Shown piece by piece: positions 1-5,977 of a stretch of DNA of 5,977 bases. Below the pieces are notes generated by a model that was given only the letters and a program-made list of their open reading frames with translations, had not been told where the DNA came from and made no database searches. Each line of letters opens with the position of its first letter. Position 1 is the first letter of the stretch. Location of the stretch: positions 1 through 5,977 of the forward strand of contig JADFGH010000151.1 in the NCBI GenBank assembly GCA_022567775.1. The letters are read 5' to 3'. The DNA comes from Pseudomonadota bacterium. GTDB taxonomy: Bacteria > Pseudomonadota > Gammaproteobacteria > Steroidobacterales > Woeseiaceae. The translations under genes were made by a program, and so were the position numbers.

Positions 1-1
1 C

Positions 2-433
2 GAGCGAAACTTCCTGCTCATCTTCGTGGCGATCGGCGCCATCAACTGGCTGGATATGGCCAGAATCGTCCGCGGACAAACACTGAGCCTTAAGCAGCGA
101 GAATTCGTCGATGCGGCACGACTCATCGGTGTATCAACGCCTGGAATTATTTTGCGCCACATCACACCCAACCTGCTCGGCGTCGTTGTCGTCTACATGA
201 CGCTCACGATTCCGCAGGCGATCCTGGTCGAGTCGTTCCTGAGTTTTCTCGGCCTGGGCGTACAGGAACCGCAAACTTCACTGGGCGCGCTGGTGAATGG
301 TGGCGTAAGCAACATGGAGGGGGCGCCATGGCTGCTGCTGATTCCGGCCATCGTCCTTGCGCTAATCCTGCTTTGTTTCAATTTTCTGGGTGACGGGCTA
401 AGAGACGTGACAGATCCGAAAAAGAAGACCTGA
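2..433 (+). CDS. Peptide/nickel-type ABC transporter permease, OppC/DppC family (5' truncated by window edge)
   Basis: This is the C-terminal 143 residues of an inner-membrane permease subunit that would pair with an OppB-like permease to form the channel of a peptide-type ABC importer. The frame is open from base 2, so the gene begins upstream; the GTG at 26 is internal. The visible part starts in a membrane segment and a conserved WLDMARIVRGQ stretch. The cytoplasmic EAA loop follows at about residues 34-57 (EFVDAARLIGV...RHITPN), which docks on the ATPase. Then come a hydrophobic segment, the family-typical ESFLSFLGLGVQEP block, a last membrane helix rich in Leu/Ile/Ala, and the closing GDGLRDVTDPK, which is characteristic of OppC/DppC. 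The stop overlaps the start of the ATPase gene (TGATG), so the two are one operon and probably translationally coupled. The transported substrate cannot be read from this part; dipeptides, oligopeptides, nickel or microcin-type peptides are all possible. Confidence 0.93.
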   Translation, partial: ERNFLLIFVAIGAINWLDMARIVRGQTLSLKQREFVDAARLIGVSTPGIILRHITPNLLGVVVVYMTLTIPQAILVESFLSFLGLGVQEPQTSLGALVNGGVSNMEGAPWLLLIPAIVLALILLCFNFLGDGLRDVTDPKKKT

Positions 434-2214
434 TGAGCCTGCTCGACGTAAAGCAACTCAGCATACGATACGCGGACTCCGCGAAGCCGGTCGTGCAAAA
501 CTTAAGTTTTACGATCGAGGCGGGCCAGTCACTTGGCATTGTCGGTGAGTCCGGTGCCGGAAAGACACAAACGGCATTGGCGGTGATGGGTTTGTTGCCG
601 GCCAATGCAAATACCAGCGGCAGCATTCGATTCGATGGGCAGGAGTTCCTGGGTGCTGCACCCGATGTTTTGAATCGCTATCGTGCATGCCGTATCGCGA
701 TGGTATTTCAGGATCCGATGACCGCGCTAAATCCGTACGTAAGAATTGGTGATCAGCTGCGACGTATTTTGCTGGAGCATAAGATCTGCAAGCCGCCTGA
801 GGCACGCGAACGAACCCTTAAGATGCTGCAAAGGGTTGGATTACCGGACGCGGAACGTCAATACGGGGTATTTCCGCACGAGCTTTCCGGTGGCATGCGG
901 CAGCGTGCCATGATAGGCGCCGCCCTGCTTGGCGAACCCGACTTGCTGGTGGCCGATGAGCCAACGACCGCGCTCGATGTCACGGTGCAGGCACAAATTC
1001 TGGGCCTGTTGCGAGAGCTGCGATCTCAGTCGAATGCCGCCTTGCTCCTGATTACACATGATCTTGGTGTGGTTGCCGGAAACTGTGACCGGATACTCAT
1101 GATGGACAACGGCCGGCTGCTCGAGGAGGGGCCGACCAAGGAAATTTTCGCGGCCCCATCAAAGGAACGTACCGCCAAACTGATTGCTGCTGCGCGGCGC
1201 ATTGATATGCCGGCAAAGACGACGCCTTTGCCAGGTGGCGAGGCGCCGATCATAGAGGTGGACAACGTATCGGTCAGTTTCAGGGAGCGCCGGCTAAGCG
1301 GCAAAAGACAACTGCACGCGGTTCGACGTTTAAGTTTCAAGGTAGCGCCGCGCGAGACCATAGCGATCGTTGGCGAATCCGGGTCCGGTAAGACGAGCCT
1401 GGTCAGGGCCATCCTGGGTCTGATTCCGATGCGCAGTGGCACGGTCACCTACCGCGGCAAGCAACTGCCCGGCCTCGTGCAATCGCGACCGAATAATATT
1501 CGTCGTCAACTGCAAATGGTTTTTCAGGATCCGGCGGCGTCACTGAATCCGGCAATGCGCGTTGCAGATATTGTCGCGGAGCCGATCAGCATTCATGAAC
1601 CCAAAAAGAAGAAGGCTGAGCGCGAACAGGATGTGAACAAAATGCTGCAACATGTCGGGCTTGGCATAGAGTTGCGTGAGCGGTTTCCACACGAGTTATC
1701 CGGAGGTCAGGCGCAACGGGTGGCGATTGCACGTGCACTTGTCATCAGGCCAAAGGTACTGATTTGTGATGAGGCGGTTGCGGCGCTGGATGGCACCATT
1801 CAAAGCGATATTCTGCACTTGCTGCAGGCAGAACAAGCGGATTCGGGCCTCTCGCTTATTTTTATTACACACGATCTGTCGGTGGTGCGGCAAATAAGTC
1901 ACCGGGTCCTGGTCTTGTACATGGGGCGGGTGTGCGAGATAGCGACCAACGAACAGCTCTTCAAACGGCCGCTGCACCCGTATACAAAGGCGCTGATTCA
2001 ATCCGTTCCGGTGCCTGATCCGAATGTAAAGCCGGATGACGTGCCGCTCGCAGGTGAGGTGTCATCGATACTGAACCCGCCTGCGGGTTGCCCGTTTCAC
2101 CCGCGGTGCGAACACGCTGTCGCGCGCTGTAGTGAGCAGGTTCCTGCCCTGGAATCAGTCGCCGGTGGCAGCGTCGCGTGTTTCAGAGCAAGCGAGCTGG
2201 ACCTGAGCTGTTAG
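433..2214 (+). CDS. Peptide ABC transporter, fused double ATP-binding protein (OppD-OppF / YejF type)
   Basis: A 593-residue cytoplasmic motor subunit with two complete nucleotide-binding domains in one chain, as in YejF or GsiA. NBD1: Walker A GESGAGKT at 38-45, Q-loop Gln93, signature LSGGMRQR 151-158, Walker B with Glu176, switch His209. NBD2: Walker A GESGSGKT 314-321, Q-loop Gln365, signature LSGGQAQR 422-429, Walker B with Glu447, switch His480. Both sites look catalytically complete. NBD2 has DEAVAALDG where NBD1 has DEPTTALDV, a slightly divergent D-loop region. The C-terminal oligopeptide-transporter domain starts at about HPYTKAL (515) and carries Cys553, Cys559, Cys566 and Cys583, the spacing seen in OppD/OppF/DppD-type proteins, where it can hold an iron-sulfur cluster. 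That domain follows only NBD2. The length is within the range for fused forms. ATG 433 overlaps the permease stop; the only SD-like sequence is a weak AAGAAGA, so coupling is likely. Substrate unknown. Confidence 0.95.
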   Translation: MSLLDVKQLSIRYADSAKPVVQNLSFTIEAGQSLGIVGESGAGKTQTALAVMGLLPANANTSGSIRFDGQEFLGAAPDVLNRYRACRIAMVFQDPMTALNPYVRIGDQLRRILLEHKICKPPEARERTLKMLQRVGLPDAERQYGVFPHELSGGMRQRAMIGAALLGEPDLLVADEPTTALDVTVQAQILGLLRELRSQSNAALLLITHDLGVVAGNCDRILMMDNGRLLEEGPTKEIFAAPSKERTAKLIAAARRIDMPAKTTPLPGGEAPIIEVDNVSVSFRERRLSGKRQLHAVRRLSFKVAPRETIAIVGESGSGKTSLVRAILGLIPMRSGTVTYRGKQLPGLVQSRPNNIRRQLQMVFQDPAASLNPAMRVADIVAEPISIHEPKKKKAEREQDVNKMLQHVGLGIELRERFPHELSGGQAQRVAIARALVIRPKVLICDEAVAALDGTIQSDILHLLQAEQADSGLSLIFITHDLSVVRQISHRVLVLYMGRVCEIATNEQLFKRPLHPYTKALIQSVPVPDPNVKPDDVPLAGEVSSILNPPAGCPFHPRCEHAVARCSEQVPALESVAGGSVACFRASELDLSC

Positions 2215-2256
2215 CGGTGGATTGCTGCAACGATGTCGACACATTGTTTCGATTTC

Positions 2257-2309
2257 GCGGGAGCCCGCCTGTAGGAGCTCGCCTGTAGGAGCTCGCCCCA
2301 GCGAGCGAT
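2257..2309 (+). repeat. REP-type extragenic palindrome with tandem 14-base units (REP1)
   Basis: Three successive 14-base units lie at 2257-2270, 2271-2284 and 2285-2298. Units 2 and 3 both read GTAGGAGCTCGCC and differ only in the last base; unit 1 differs from unit 2 at three positions and is itself a GCGGG/CCCGC palindrome. The last unit runs into the actual REP hairpin: GCTCGC (2291-2296), loop CCCA, GCGAGC (2301-2306), then GAT. The GTAG head before the stem is the hallmark of REPs mobilised by RAYT (REP-associated tyrosine) transposases. It fills the gap between two convergent genes and ends about ten bases from the stop codon of the minus-strand gene. It could attenuate read-through or protect mRNA 3' ends; this is inference. 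Confidence 0.8.
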
Positions 2310-2319
2310 TGGCTACATC

Positions 2320-3648
2320 CTACATCCCCGGCATAGGGATCGGCATCGGTGCGCCGTTGACGCTGAGAAGCCCCTGTGCGTACTCGGCGTTCATGACATA
2401 GTCGTCGCCGTCTTTCAGCAAAATACCCATGGCCACAAGTGCGCCAGCCTGCGGGTTCATCATTTGCAAAAACTCGAAAAGTGCTGTTGGCATACGAATA
2501 TCAGCTGACGCAGTCGTTGCAAGCAAGATGCCTGACCAACTGAAATCTGCCGAGGAATCCCCCTCGGGAATGTCGACAATGATCCTGGTGGACACTTTGC
2601 CCTGCGGCAGTGTCACATCAAGCCGATCGATGCGGAGTTCAGCTCCGGACGCAAAAATATTTTGCAAATCGTTTTCGATCAGCGGGAACAGATCAGCCAA
2701 CGCTGCTTCAGGTTCGGCCGTGCCCTGCGCTTGCCTGAATGCTCCGGCGATGACTTGCATCGACGCCGCATCCAGCCGGTTCAGAGCCAGATCCAGGACA
2801 AAATTCATGTCTCCAATTCCGGGCACAATAATCGCATCGACCGCCACTTTCGTGCTGACGTTCAGCCGCGCATCGTCAACATTGGCATCGGTGGACAAGG
2901 AGATTTTGCCAACGGTTACCGGTGAGGCCGTGCTGTCAACCACCAATGACTCCAGGGCGAACTCTGCCGATCCCACATTGAAGCCAAAATCGCTCCTGAC
3001 CTGATGCGCGGAGATGGACATTGCGCCGATGCGAATTGCCTCACCGTCATTAGAAATTGTGACCGGCTCGATCCGGCCCTCGACCACGAACGCACCGGTA
3101 GAGCTGTTGGTTTGCAACGCGACGTCGACGCCCGCCCATTCGATGCGCACTTTCTCGTTCTCGAAACTGCCGGTCTCGAGCACGAAACGCGAGTCAGTAG
3201 TGCCGGTCAGGCTCACATTGCTGTATAGCGAGCCTGGTAATGGCAGCAGTTCGCCGTTGCCGGGATCAATCTGAAACGTGGATACCGCGCTCGCGAGGAC
3301 CGGCATCAGGGAGCCGGATTCCCTGTTTAGCGAGCCAATCGGCACCAGGCCGTGATCGAGGCGCGTGTCGATGATCAGGGAAGGCAACTCATCGTAAGCG
3401 GTTGCCTGTAGATAGGTATCCACCGCTGCGCGGAGCGAGCCACCACTCAATACCATGCGGTGGCGGCCTTGTGACGTAAACCAGCCACGATCGAAGCTTT
3501 CCGTCTCAAACCTGATGCCACCGCTACCGCCTTCGGCCCACGCGATACTTTCCTCGAGGTTCTTCTCAGCCATCCTGCCAACGATGCCCGGCGACACCAG
3601 GACAACGACTGCAAGGACCACCAGCAAAACCACAAGCCACCGTTTCAC
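2320..3648 (-). CDS. DUF945 (YdgA-like) family membrane-anchored protein
   Basis: A 442-residue protein with a single N-terminal membrane segment at about residues 4-24 (WLVVLLVVLAVVVLVSPGIVG), an uncleaved anchor or signal sequence that would place the rest in the periplasm. The N-terminal signature is that of DUF945/YdgA: a short helix after the anchor, SFDRGWFTSQ at 51-60 and a DHG motif at 98-100 within RLDHGLVPIGSL. The body is made of alternating hydrophobic and polar stretches of beta type, and the C-terminus ends in an AQGLLSVNGAPM motif matching the E. coli YdgA C-terminus (ANGQITLNGQ). It is somewhat shorter than E. coli YdgA (about 500 residues). Family members are envelope proteins whose biochemical role is not settled. 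GTG 3648 is chosen as start because the next Met (26) would delete the anchor and because AGAGAGGG lies six bases upstream. It is transcribed alone, convergent with the transporter and divergent from acuI. Confidence 0.85.
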   Translation of the reverse strand: MKRWLVVLLVVLAVVVLVSPGIVGRMAEKNLEESIAWAEGGSGGIRFETESFDRGWFTSQGRHRMVLSGGSLRAAVDTYLQATAYDELPSLIIDTRLDHGLVPIGSLNRESGSLMPVLASAVSTFQIDPGNGELLPLPGSLYSNVSLTGTTDSRFVLETGSFENEKVRIEWAGVDVALQTNSSTGAFVVEGRIEPVTISNDGEAIRIGAMSISAHQVRSDFGFNVGSAEFALESLVVDSTASPVTVGKISLSTDANVDDARLNVSTKVAVDAIIVPGIGDMNFVLDLALNRLDAASMQVIAGAFRQAQGTAEPEAALADLFPLIENDLQNIFASGAELRIDRLDVTLPQGKVSTRIIVDIPEGDSSADFSWSGILLATTASADIRMPTALFEFLQMMNPQAGALVAMGILLKDGDDYVMNAEYAQGLLSVNGAPMPIPMPGM

Positions 3649-3654
3649 GTCATT

Positions 3655-3662
3655 CCCTCTCT
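3655..3662 (-). promoter_or_regulatory. Ribosome binding site that decides the GTG start of the DUF945 gene
   Basis: On the minus strand the sequence reads AGAGAGGG, then six bases, then GTG at 3648-3646. An ATG sits five bases nearer (3653-3651) but is in another frame, too close to the SD, and meets a TGA after one further codon (ATG ACG TGA) that overlaps the GTG. Spacing and the anchor helix both favour GTG. Confidence 0.6.
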
Positions 3663-3759
3663 TGGGTCATTGGATCAGCGGATGCTAGCATGGCCGCTGC
3701 CAATCCGCTGCAGGCGAATTTGTGATCTTTAGTGCAAGAAATGAGCGTGATTAATCGAC

Positions 3760-3786
3760 CTGCAGGAGCCCGCCCCAGCGGGCGAT
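3760..3786 (+). repeat. REP-type extragenic palindrome (REP2)
   Basis: A second copy of the same repeat family as the one at 2285-2309. After CTGCAGGA comes a perfect six-base stem GCCCGC (3768-3773), loop CCCA, GCGGGC (3778-3783), then GAT. The loop and flanks match the first copy, while one stem pair has changed from T-A to C-G. The head is GCAG instead of GTAG. It stands in the divergent gap, about 50 bases upstream of the acuI start, on the acuI side, so it may be part of the acuI leader RNA. Confidence 0.78.
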
Positions 3787-3821
3787 GTTTACGGGATGGC
3801 AGTGGATAAAACGGGAATTCC

Positions 3822-3828
3822 TGAGGAG
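3822..3828 (+). promoter_or_regulatory. Ribosome binding site of acuI
   Basis: TGAGGAG followed by five bases and the GTG at 3834. It is a strong Shine-Dalgarno match at good spacing and supports the GTG start; the family N-terminus (Phe-Arg-Ala-Tyr, then a short strand) also begins here. Confidence 0.75.
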
Positions 3829-3833
3829 CAGAA

Positions 3834-4823
3834 GTGAAAGACTTTCGCGCTTATCGCATCGACCAGGAGGACGGCAAGATTGTAGCCGGCTTTACAATGC
3901 TCAACATTGACGACCTTTCTGCAGGCGATGTTGTTATCAGGGTCAGCCACTCGACCATCAACTACAAAGATGCGTTAGCGGCAACCGGCGCCGGCAAAAT
4001 TCTCCGGACCTTCCCACTCGTCGGCGGCATAGACCTCGCCGGTTCGGTCGTGAGTTCGGAGGATGATCGCTGGTCCGAGGGTGACCTGGTGCTGGTAAAC
4101 GGTTGCGGACTCAGCGAAACCTGCGACGGCGGATATGCCGAATACGCTCGTGTAGCCGCCGATTCGATCGTGCCGGTACCCGATGGCATGAACGCTTCGC
4201 AAGTCATGCAGATAGGCACCGCCGGATACACTGCGGCGCTCGCCATTCACCGCATGGAGCAAAACGGGCAGTCGCCGGAAGGCGGTCCTGTCGTGGTGAC
4301 CGGCGCGACCGGCGGCGTCGGTTCCATCGCTGTCGACATGCTGGATGGACGCGGCTACGAAGTGGTCGCGGTCACCGGCAAGTCCGAACAAAGTGAATAT
4401 CTAAAGAGTATCGGCGCCACGGAGATACTCATTCGCGACGACATTGATTTGGGGAAACGCCCGCTCGAAAAAGCCCGGTGGGGCGGCGCGATCGACAACC
4501 TTGGCGGCGACTACCTGACCTGGCTTACACGAACGGTGAATTACGGTGGCAACATCGCAAGCATCGGCCTGGCTGCAAGCCATGAACTCAACACGACGGT
4601 AATTCCCTTCATACTCAGGGCAGTGTGCCTGCTCGGCATCAACTCAGTGGACACGCCACGCGATCTGCGCCTGCAGGTGTGGGACCGCATTGGCAAGGAC
4701 CTCAGACCCAGGCACCTCGATATCATCGGCAGCCGCAGCATTGGCTTCGATGAATTACCGGACGCGTTTCAGGCGTATATCGATGGGACGGTGACCGGAC
4801 GTACCGTCGTGGCAATCCCCTAA
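3834..4823 (+). CDS. acuI: NADPH-dependent acrylyl-CoA reductase / YhdH-AcuI type quinone oxidoreductase
   Basis: A 329-residue cytoplasmic enzyme of the medium-chain dehydrogenase/reductase superfamily, zinc-independent branch, matching YhdH/AcuI over its whole length. Landmarks: NYKDALAATGAGK at 43-55 and FPLVGGIDLAGSV at 60-72 in the catalytic domain; GGYAEYARV at 99-107; the nucleotide-binding loop TGATGGVGS at 156-164; the YLKSIGATE block at 189-197; WGGAIDNLGG at 216-225; NYGG at 236-239 and a C-terminal GRTVV. AcuI reduces acryloyl-CoA to propionyl-CoA with NADPH, detoxifying acrylate formed for example during DMSP or 3-hydroxypropionate metabolism; YhdH relatives have the same activity. 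No DMSP or propionate gene is visible beside it, so general detoxification is as likely as a dedicated pathway. GTG start with a strong SD. It appears to be a single-gene unit; the next sequence after the stop is a repeat element. Confidence 0.92.
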   Translation: MKDFRAYRIDQEDGKIVAGFTMLNIDDLSAGDVVIRVSHSTINYKDALAATGAGKILRTFPLVGGIDLAGSVVSSEDDRWSEGDLVLVNGCGLSETCDGGYAEYARVAADSIVPVPDGMNASQVMQIGTAGYTAALAIHRMEQNGQSPEGGPVVVTGATGGVGSIAVDMLDGRGYEVVAVTGKSEQSEYLKSIGATEILIRDDIDLGKRPLEKARWGGAIDNLGGDYLTWLTRTVNYGGNIASIGLAASHELNTTVIPFILRAVCLLGINSVDTPRDLRLQVWDRIGKDLRPRHLDIIGSRSIGFDELPDAFQAYIDGTVTGRTVVAIP

Positions 4824-4825
4824 CC

Positions 4826-4898
4826 GGGGTCAGAGCTTATCGTCTATTCCCATATGACTTCCGGGACGGACCAAAGGCCCGTCGCGGGCTCTGACCCC
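4826..4898. repeat. 73-base inverted-repeat element with nested hairpin (RAYT/MITE-like)
   Basis: Perfect 11-base arms, GGGGTCAGAGC (4826-4836) and GCTCTGACCCC (4888-4898), enclose 51 bases. Within the interior, 4865-4883 forms a second hairpin: eight stem positions with one A/C mismatch around an AAA loop. The left interior 4837-4864 is unpaired. The arm sequence is one I associate with extragenic repeats linked to Y1/IS200-like transposases in gammaproteobacteria; that is from memory and not verified. It begins three bases after the acuI stop. There is no T-tract after the right arm, so it is not a standard intrinsic terminator, though transcripts from acuI would fold here. Confidence 0.72.
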
Positions 4899-4910
4899 AA
4901 TTTCCCGATC

Positions 4911-5213
4911 GAAATTCCCGTGTTCGACGCCAATCCTCAGACGCAGGCATTGGTTGAACTCCATCCAGGCGGATTGGATGCCCGAAAATTTTGGAAACAG
5001 TTGAAAAATCAGGGTATTACCCACTTGTTGCTCAACGTGGAAACGGACATCGACATGACGGCCGCCCTAGCGGTGTTCGAGAAGGCGGGTTGTGCGAGAG
5101 TCGCCAAGAGGATGACGGCAAGCAGTTTCGAATCGCGGACCCTGTCGGTGGGCAACCGGGTGCCTACTCTGATGGCGATCTATGCGTTGACGAGGGGCCA
5201 ATGCCGGCTCTGA
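4911..5213 (+). pseudogene. C-terminal remnant of a GT39/ArnT-like membrane glycosyltransferase
   Basis: About 100 codons read as protein from the right edge of the inverted repeat to TGA 5211-5213. The stretch FDANPQTQALVELHPGG, then DARKFWKQLKNQGITHLLLN, followed by an Ala/Val-rich helix and a closing ESRTLSVG...LMAIYALT, resembles the soluble tail at the end of lipid-carrier-dependent glycosyltransferases of the GT39/ArnT type. The multi-membrane-helix catalytic body is absent. The frame can be opened by ATG 4854, but that codon lies in the loop of the repeat and has no Shine-Dalgarno sequence, and its first ~19 residues are encoded by the repeat. A small genuine gene of about 119 residues is the alternative. 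The remnant lies in the same direction as the GT2 gene downstream, a usual partner of GT39 enzymes. The family call comes from recalled sequence pattern and is moderate. Confidence 0.55.
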
Positions 5214-5434
5214 GGTTGCCGGAAAGGGGGATCCCGCGCAGGGCGGAAACCTCCCGTGCGGAAGGCGCGACACAGCCGAACCATGCCGGTCATCCATATT
5301 TTCCTTTCCGATCTCGGGACATCGGGAGAACCGTGGCCGTGTCGCAGCTATCTTCGCAGGATTTTCACCACGGTTGACAGCCTGGTCTTCGTCACACACC
5401 TTGCCGGCGGTGTCATCGGCGGGAACGGTTTTAC
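5214..5434 (+). other. Non-coding stretch upstream of the GT2 gene; probable leader
   Basis: These 221 bases hold no frame with convincing protein character. Visible items are a CGCGC (5235-5239)/GCGCG (5265-5269) stem possibility around a 25-base purine-rich loop, an 8-base palindrome GGGATCCC (5228-5235), and a perfect TTGACA at 5374-5379, for which no matching -10 box is seen 16-18 bases on. The GT2 promoter probably lies here. Remains of the deleted glycosyltransferase neighbourhood are possible. I do not recognise a known riboswitch. Confidence 0.3.
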
Positions 5435-5977
5435 GTGGGTAAGCTGAGCGTTGTCATCCCCTGCTATAACGAGGAAGCCACCCTCGAAACCCTCGTCGGG
5501 CGGGTATTGGGCGCCGAGCGATGCGGGCTCGAACTCGAAGTCGTGATCGTCGATGACGGGTCCCGCGATCGATCGGGCGAACTCATGGACAAGCTGGCCA
5601 GGATGCACCCGGAGATTCATTGCATCAAGCATGGGCGCAATCAGGGCAAGGGTGCCGCCTTGCGCACAGGCTTTGCCGCGGCCAGCGGCGATATCCTGCT
5701 GGTGCAGGATGCCGATCTCGAATACGACCCGGCCGAATATCCGCGCCTGCTCAAGCCGATACTGGATGGTCGCGCCGATGTGGTGTACGGATCGCGTTTC
5801 CGGGGTGGAGAGGAAGCCCGCGTTCTGTTCTTCTGGCACAGCGTTGCGAACAAGATCCTGACGCTGACCCCGAACATGCTCACCGACCTGAACCTGACCG
5901 ATCTGGAAACCGGTTACAAGGTGTTCCGGCGCGAGATCATCGATGCCGTCACCATCCGCGAGGACCGGTTCGGCTTC
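5435..5977 (+). CDS. Glycosyltransferase family 2, DPM1-like polyprenyl-phosphate sugar synthase (3' truncated by window edge)
   Basis: An open frame of 181 codons running off the window. It is a GT-A fold glycosyltransferase: SVVIPCYNEE at 5-14, VVIVDDGSRD at 36-45, NQGKGAALRTGF at 69-80, the metal-binding QDADLEYDP at 91-99 (Asp92 and Asp94), GSRF at 119-122, and LTDLETGYKVFRRE at 154-167. The DLEYDP and TDLETGYK motifs are typical of the DPM1-like subgroup, which transfers a sugar from a nucleotide donor to polyprenyl phosphate at the cytoplasmic face of the membrane, giving lipid-linked donors for GT39-type enzymes. Whether C-terminal membrane helices follow cannot be seen. GTG 5435 is taken as start: a TGA lies in frame at 5375 and no other ATG/GTG/TTG intervenes; the SD is weak (GGGAA, nine bases away). 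The adjacent GT39-like remnant suggests that its original partner has been lost or moved. Confidence 0.9.
   Translation, partial: MGKLSVVIPCYNEEATLETLVGRVLGAERCGLELEVVIVDDGSRDRSGELMDKLARMHPEIHCIKHGRNQGKGAALRTGFAAASGDILLVQDADLEYDPAEYPRLLKPILDGRADVVYGSRFRGGEEARVLFFWHSVANKILTLTPNMLTDLNLTDLETGYKVFRREIIDAVTIREDRFGF

Noticed and set aside
1026..1448. 140-codon minus-strand frame inside the fused ATPase gene
   Set aside because: Lies opposite the H-loop, linker and second Walker A, which are clearly coding on the plus strand.
2429..3004. 191-codon open frame on the plus strand opposite the DUF945 gene
   Set aside because: Composition is Ser/Ala/Thr-rich without domain signals; it is the antisense shadow of a well-supported gene.
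3721..3736. CRP-like site TGTGA-N6-GTGCA in the divergent gap
   Set aside because: Only the left half matches; the right half agrees with TCACA at just two of five positions.
3975..4391. 138-codon minus-strand frame inside acuI
   Set aside because: The plus strand matches YhdH/AcuI motifs throughout; the antisense frame has no recognisable protein features.
4826..4898. Inverted repeat after acuI as an intrinsic terminator
   Set aside because: The 51-base interior is too long and no T-tract follows the right arm.
4991..5377. 128-codon plus-strand frame overlapping the glycosyltransferase remnant and leader
   Set aside because: Gly/Arg/Glu-rich and lacking hydrophobic core pattern; it is a +2 shadow of the remnant and runs into non-coding sequence.
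5067..5399. 110-codon minus-strand frame across remnant and leader
   Set aside because: Arg/Pro/His-rich with no pattern of a folded protein; typical shadow in GC-rich DNA.
5374..5402. Promoter for the GT2 gene from TTGACA at 5374-5379
   Set aside because: At 16-18 bases spacing the sequence is CACCTT-like and GC-rich, not an acceptable -10 box, so I do not call it a sigma70 promoter.
5256..5447. Small 63-codon plus-strand frame overlapping the GT2 start
   Set aside because: No SD, no recognised motif, and it overlaps the better supported GT2 start in another frame.

Overview
The window looks like chromosomal DNA of a gammaproteobacterium of moderate to high GC. The support is indirect: a DUF945/YdgA-like envelope protein, a YhdH/AcuI-type quinone oxidoreductase close in sequence to the enterobacterial form, and short GTAG-headed extragenic palindromes (REPs) of the kind common in Pseudomonas, Xanthomonas and relatives. 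I cannot name a genus. Four genes and one gene remnant are supported. Both window edges cut genes.

Positions 1-2214 hold the end of a peptide-type ABC importer operon: the C-terminal part of an OppC/DppC-like permease, then, overlapping by one base (TGATG), a single protein carrying both ATPases (an OppD-OppF type fusion). Together they would form half of the inner-membrane translocator and all of its motor. The binding protein and the OppB-like permease should lie upstream, outside the window. A convergent gap of 105 bases (2215-2319) follows and carries a REP with a small tandem array. Beyond it, 2320-3648 on the minus strand encodes a membrane-anchored DUF945 protein. A divergent gap of 185 bases contains a second REP, which sits in the probable 5' leader of the next gene, acuI (3834-4823), an NADPH-dependent acrylyl-CoA reductase type enzyme.

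Directly behind the acuI stop codon is a 73-base inverted-repeat element (4826-4898; arms GGGGTCAGAGC/GCTCTGACCCC). It abuts what reads as the last ~100 codons of a GT39/ArnT-like membrane glycosyltransferase without the rest of the gene. After 221 non-coding bases a DPM1-like GT2 glycosyltransferase starts at GTG 5435 and runs off the window end. GT2 polyprenyl-phosphate sugar synthases and GT39-type transferases commonly work as a donor/acceptor pair, so this corner looks like a partly decayed or rearranged lipid-linked glycosylation locus, with the repeat marking the breakpoint.

I see no phage, CRISPR, tRNA, rRNA or complete transposase. The genes are ordinary. The structures most worth checking are the two REPs with a compensatory stem change, the nested inverted-repeat element, and its junction with the truncated glycosyltransferase.
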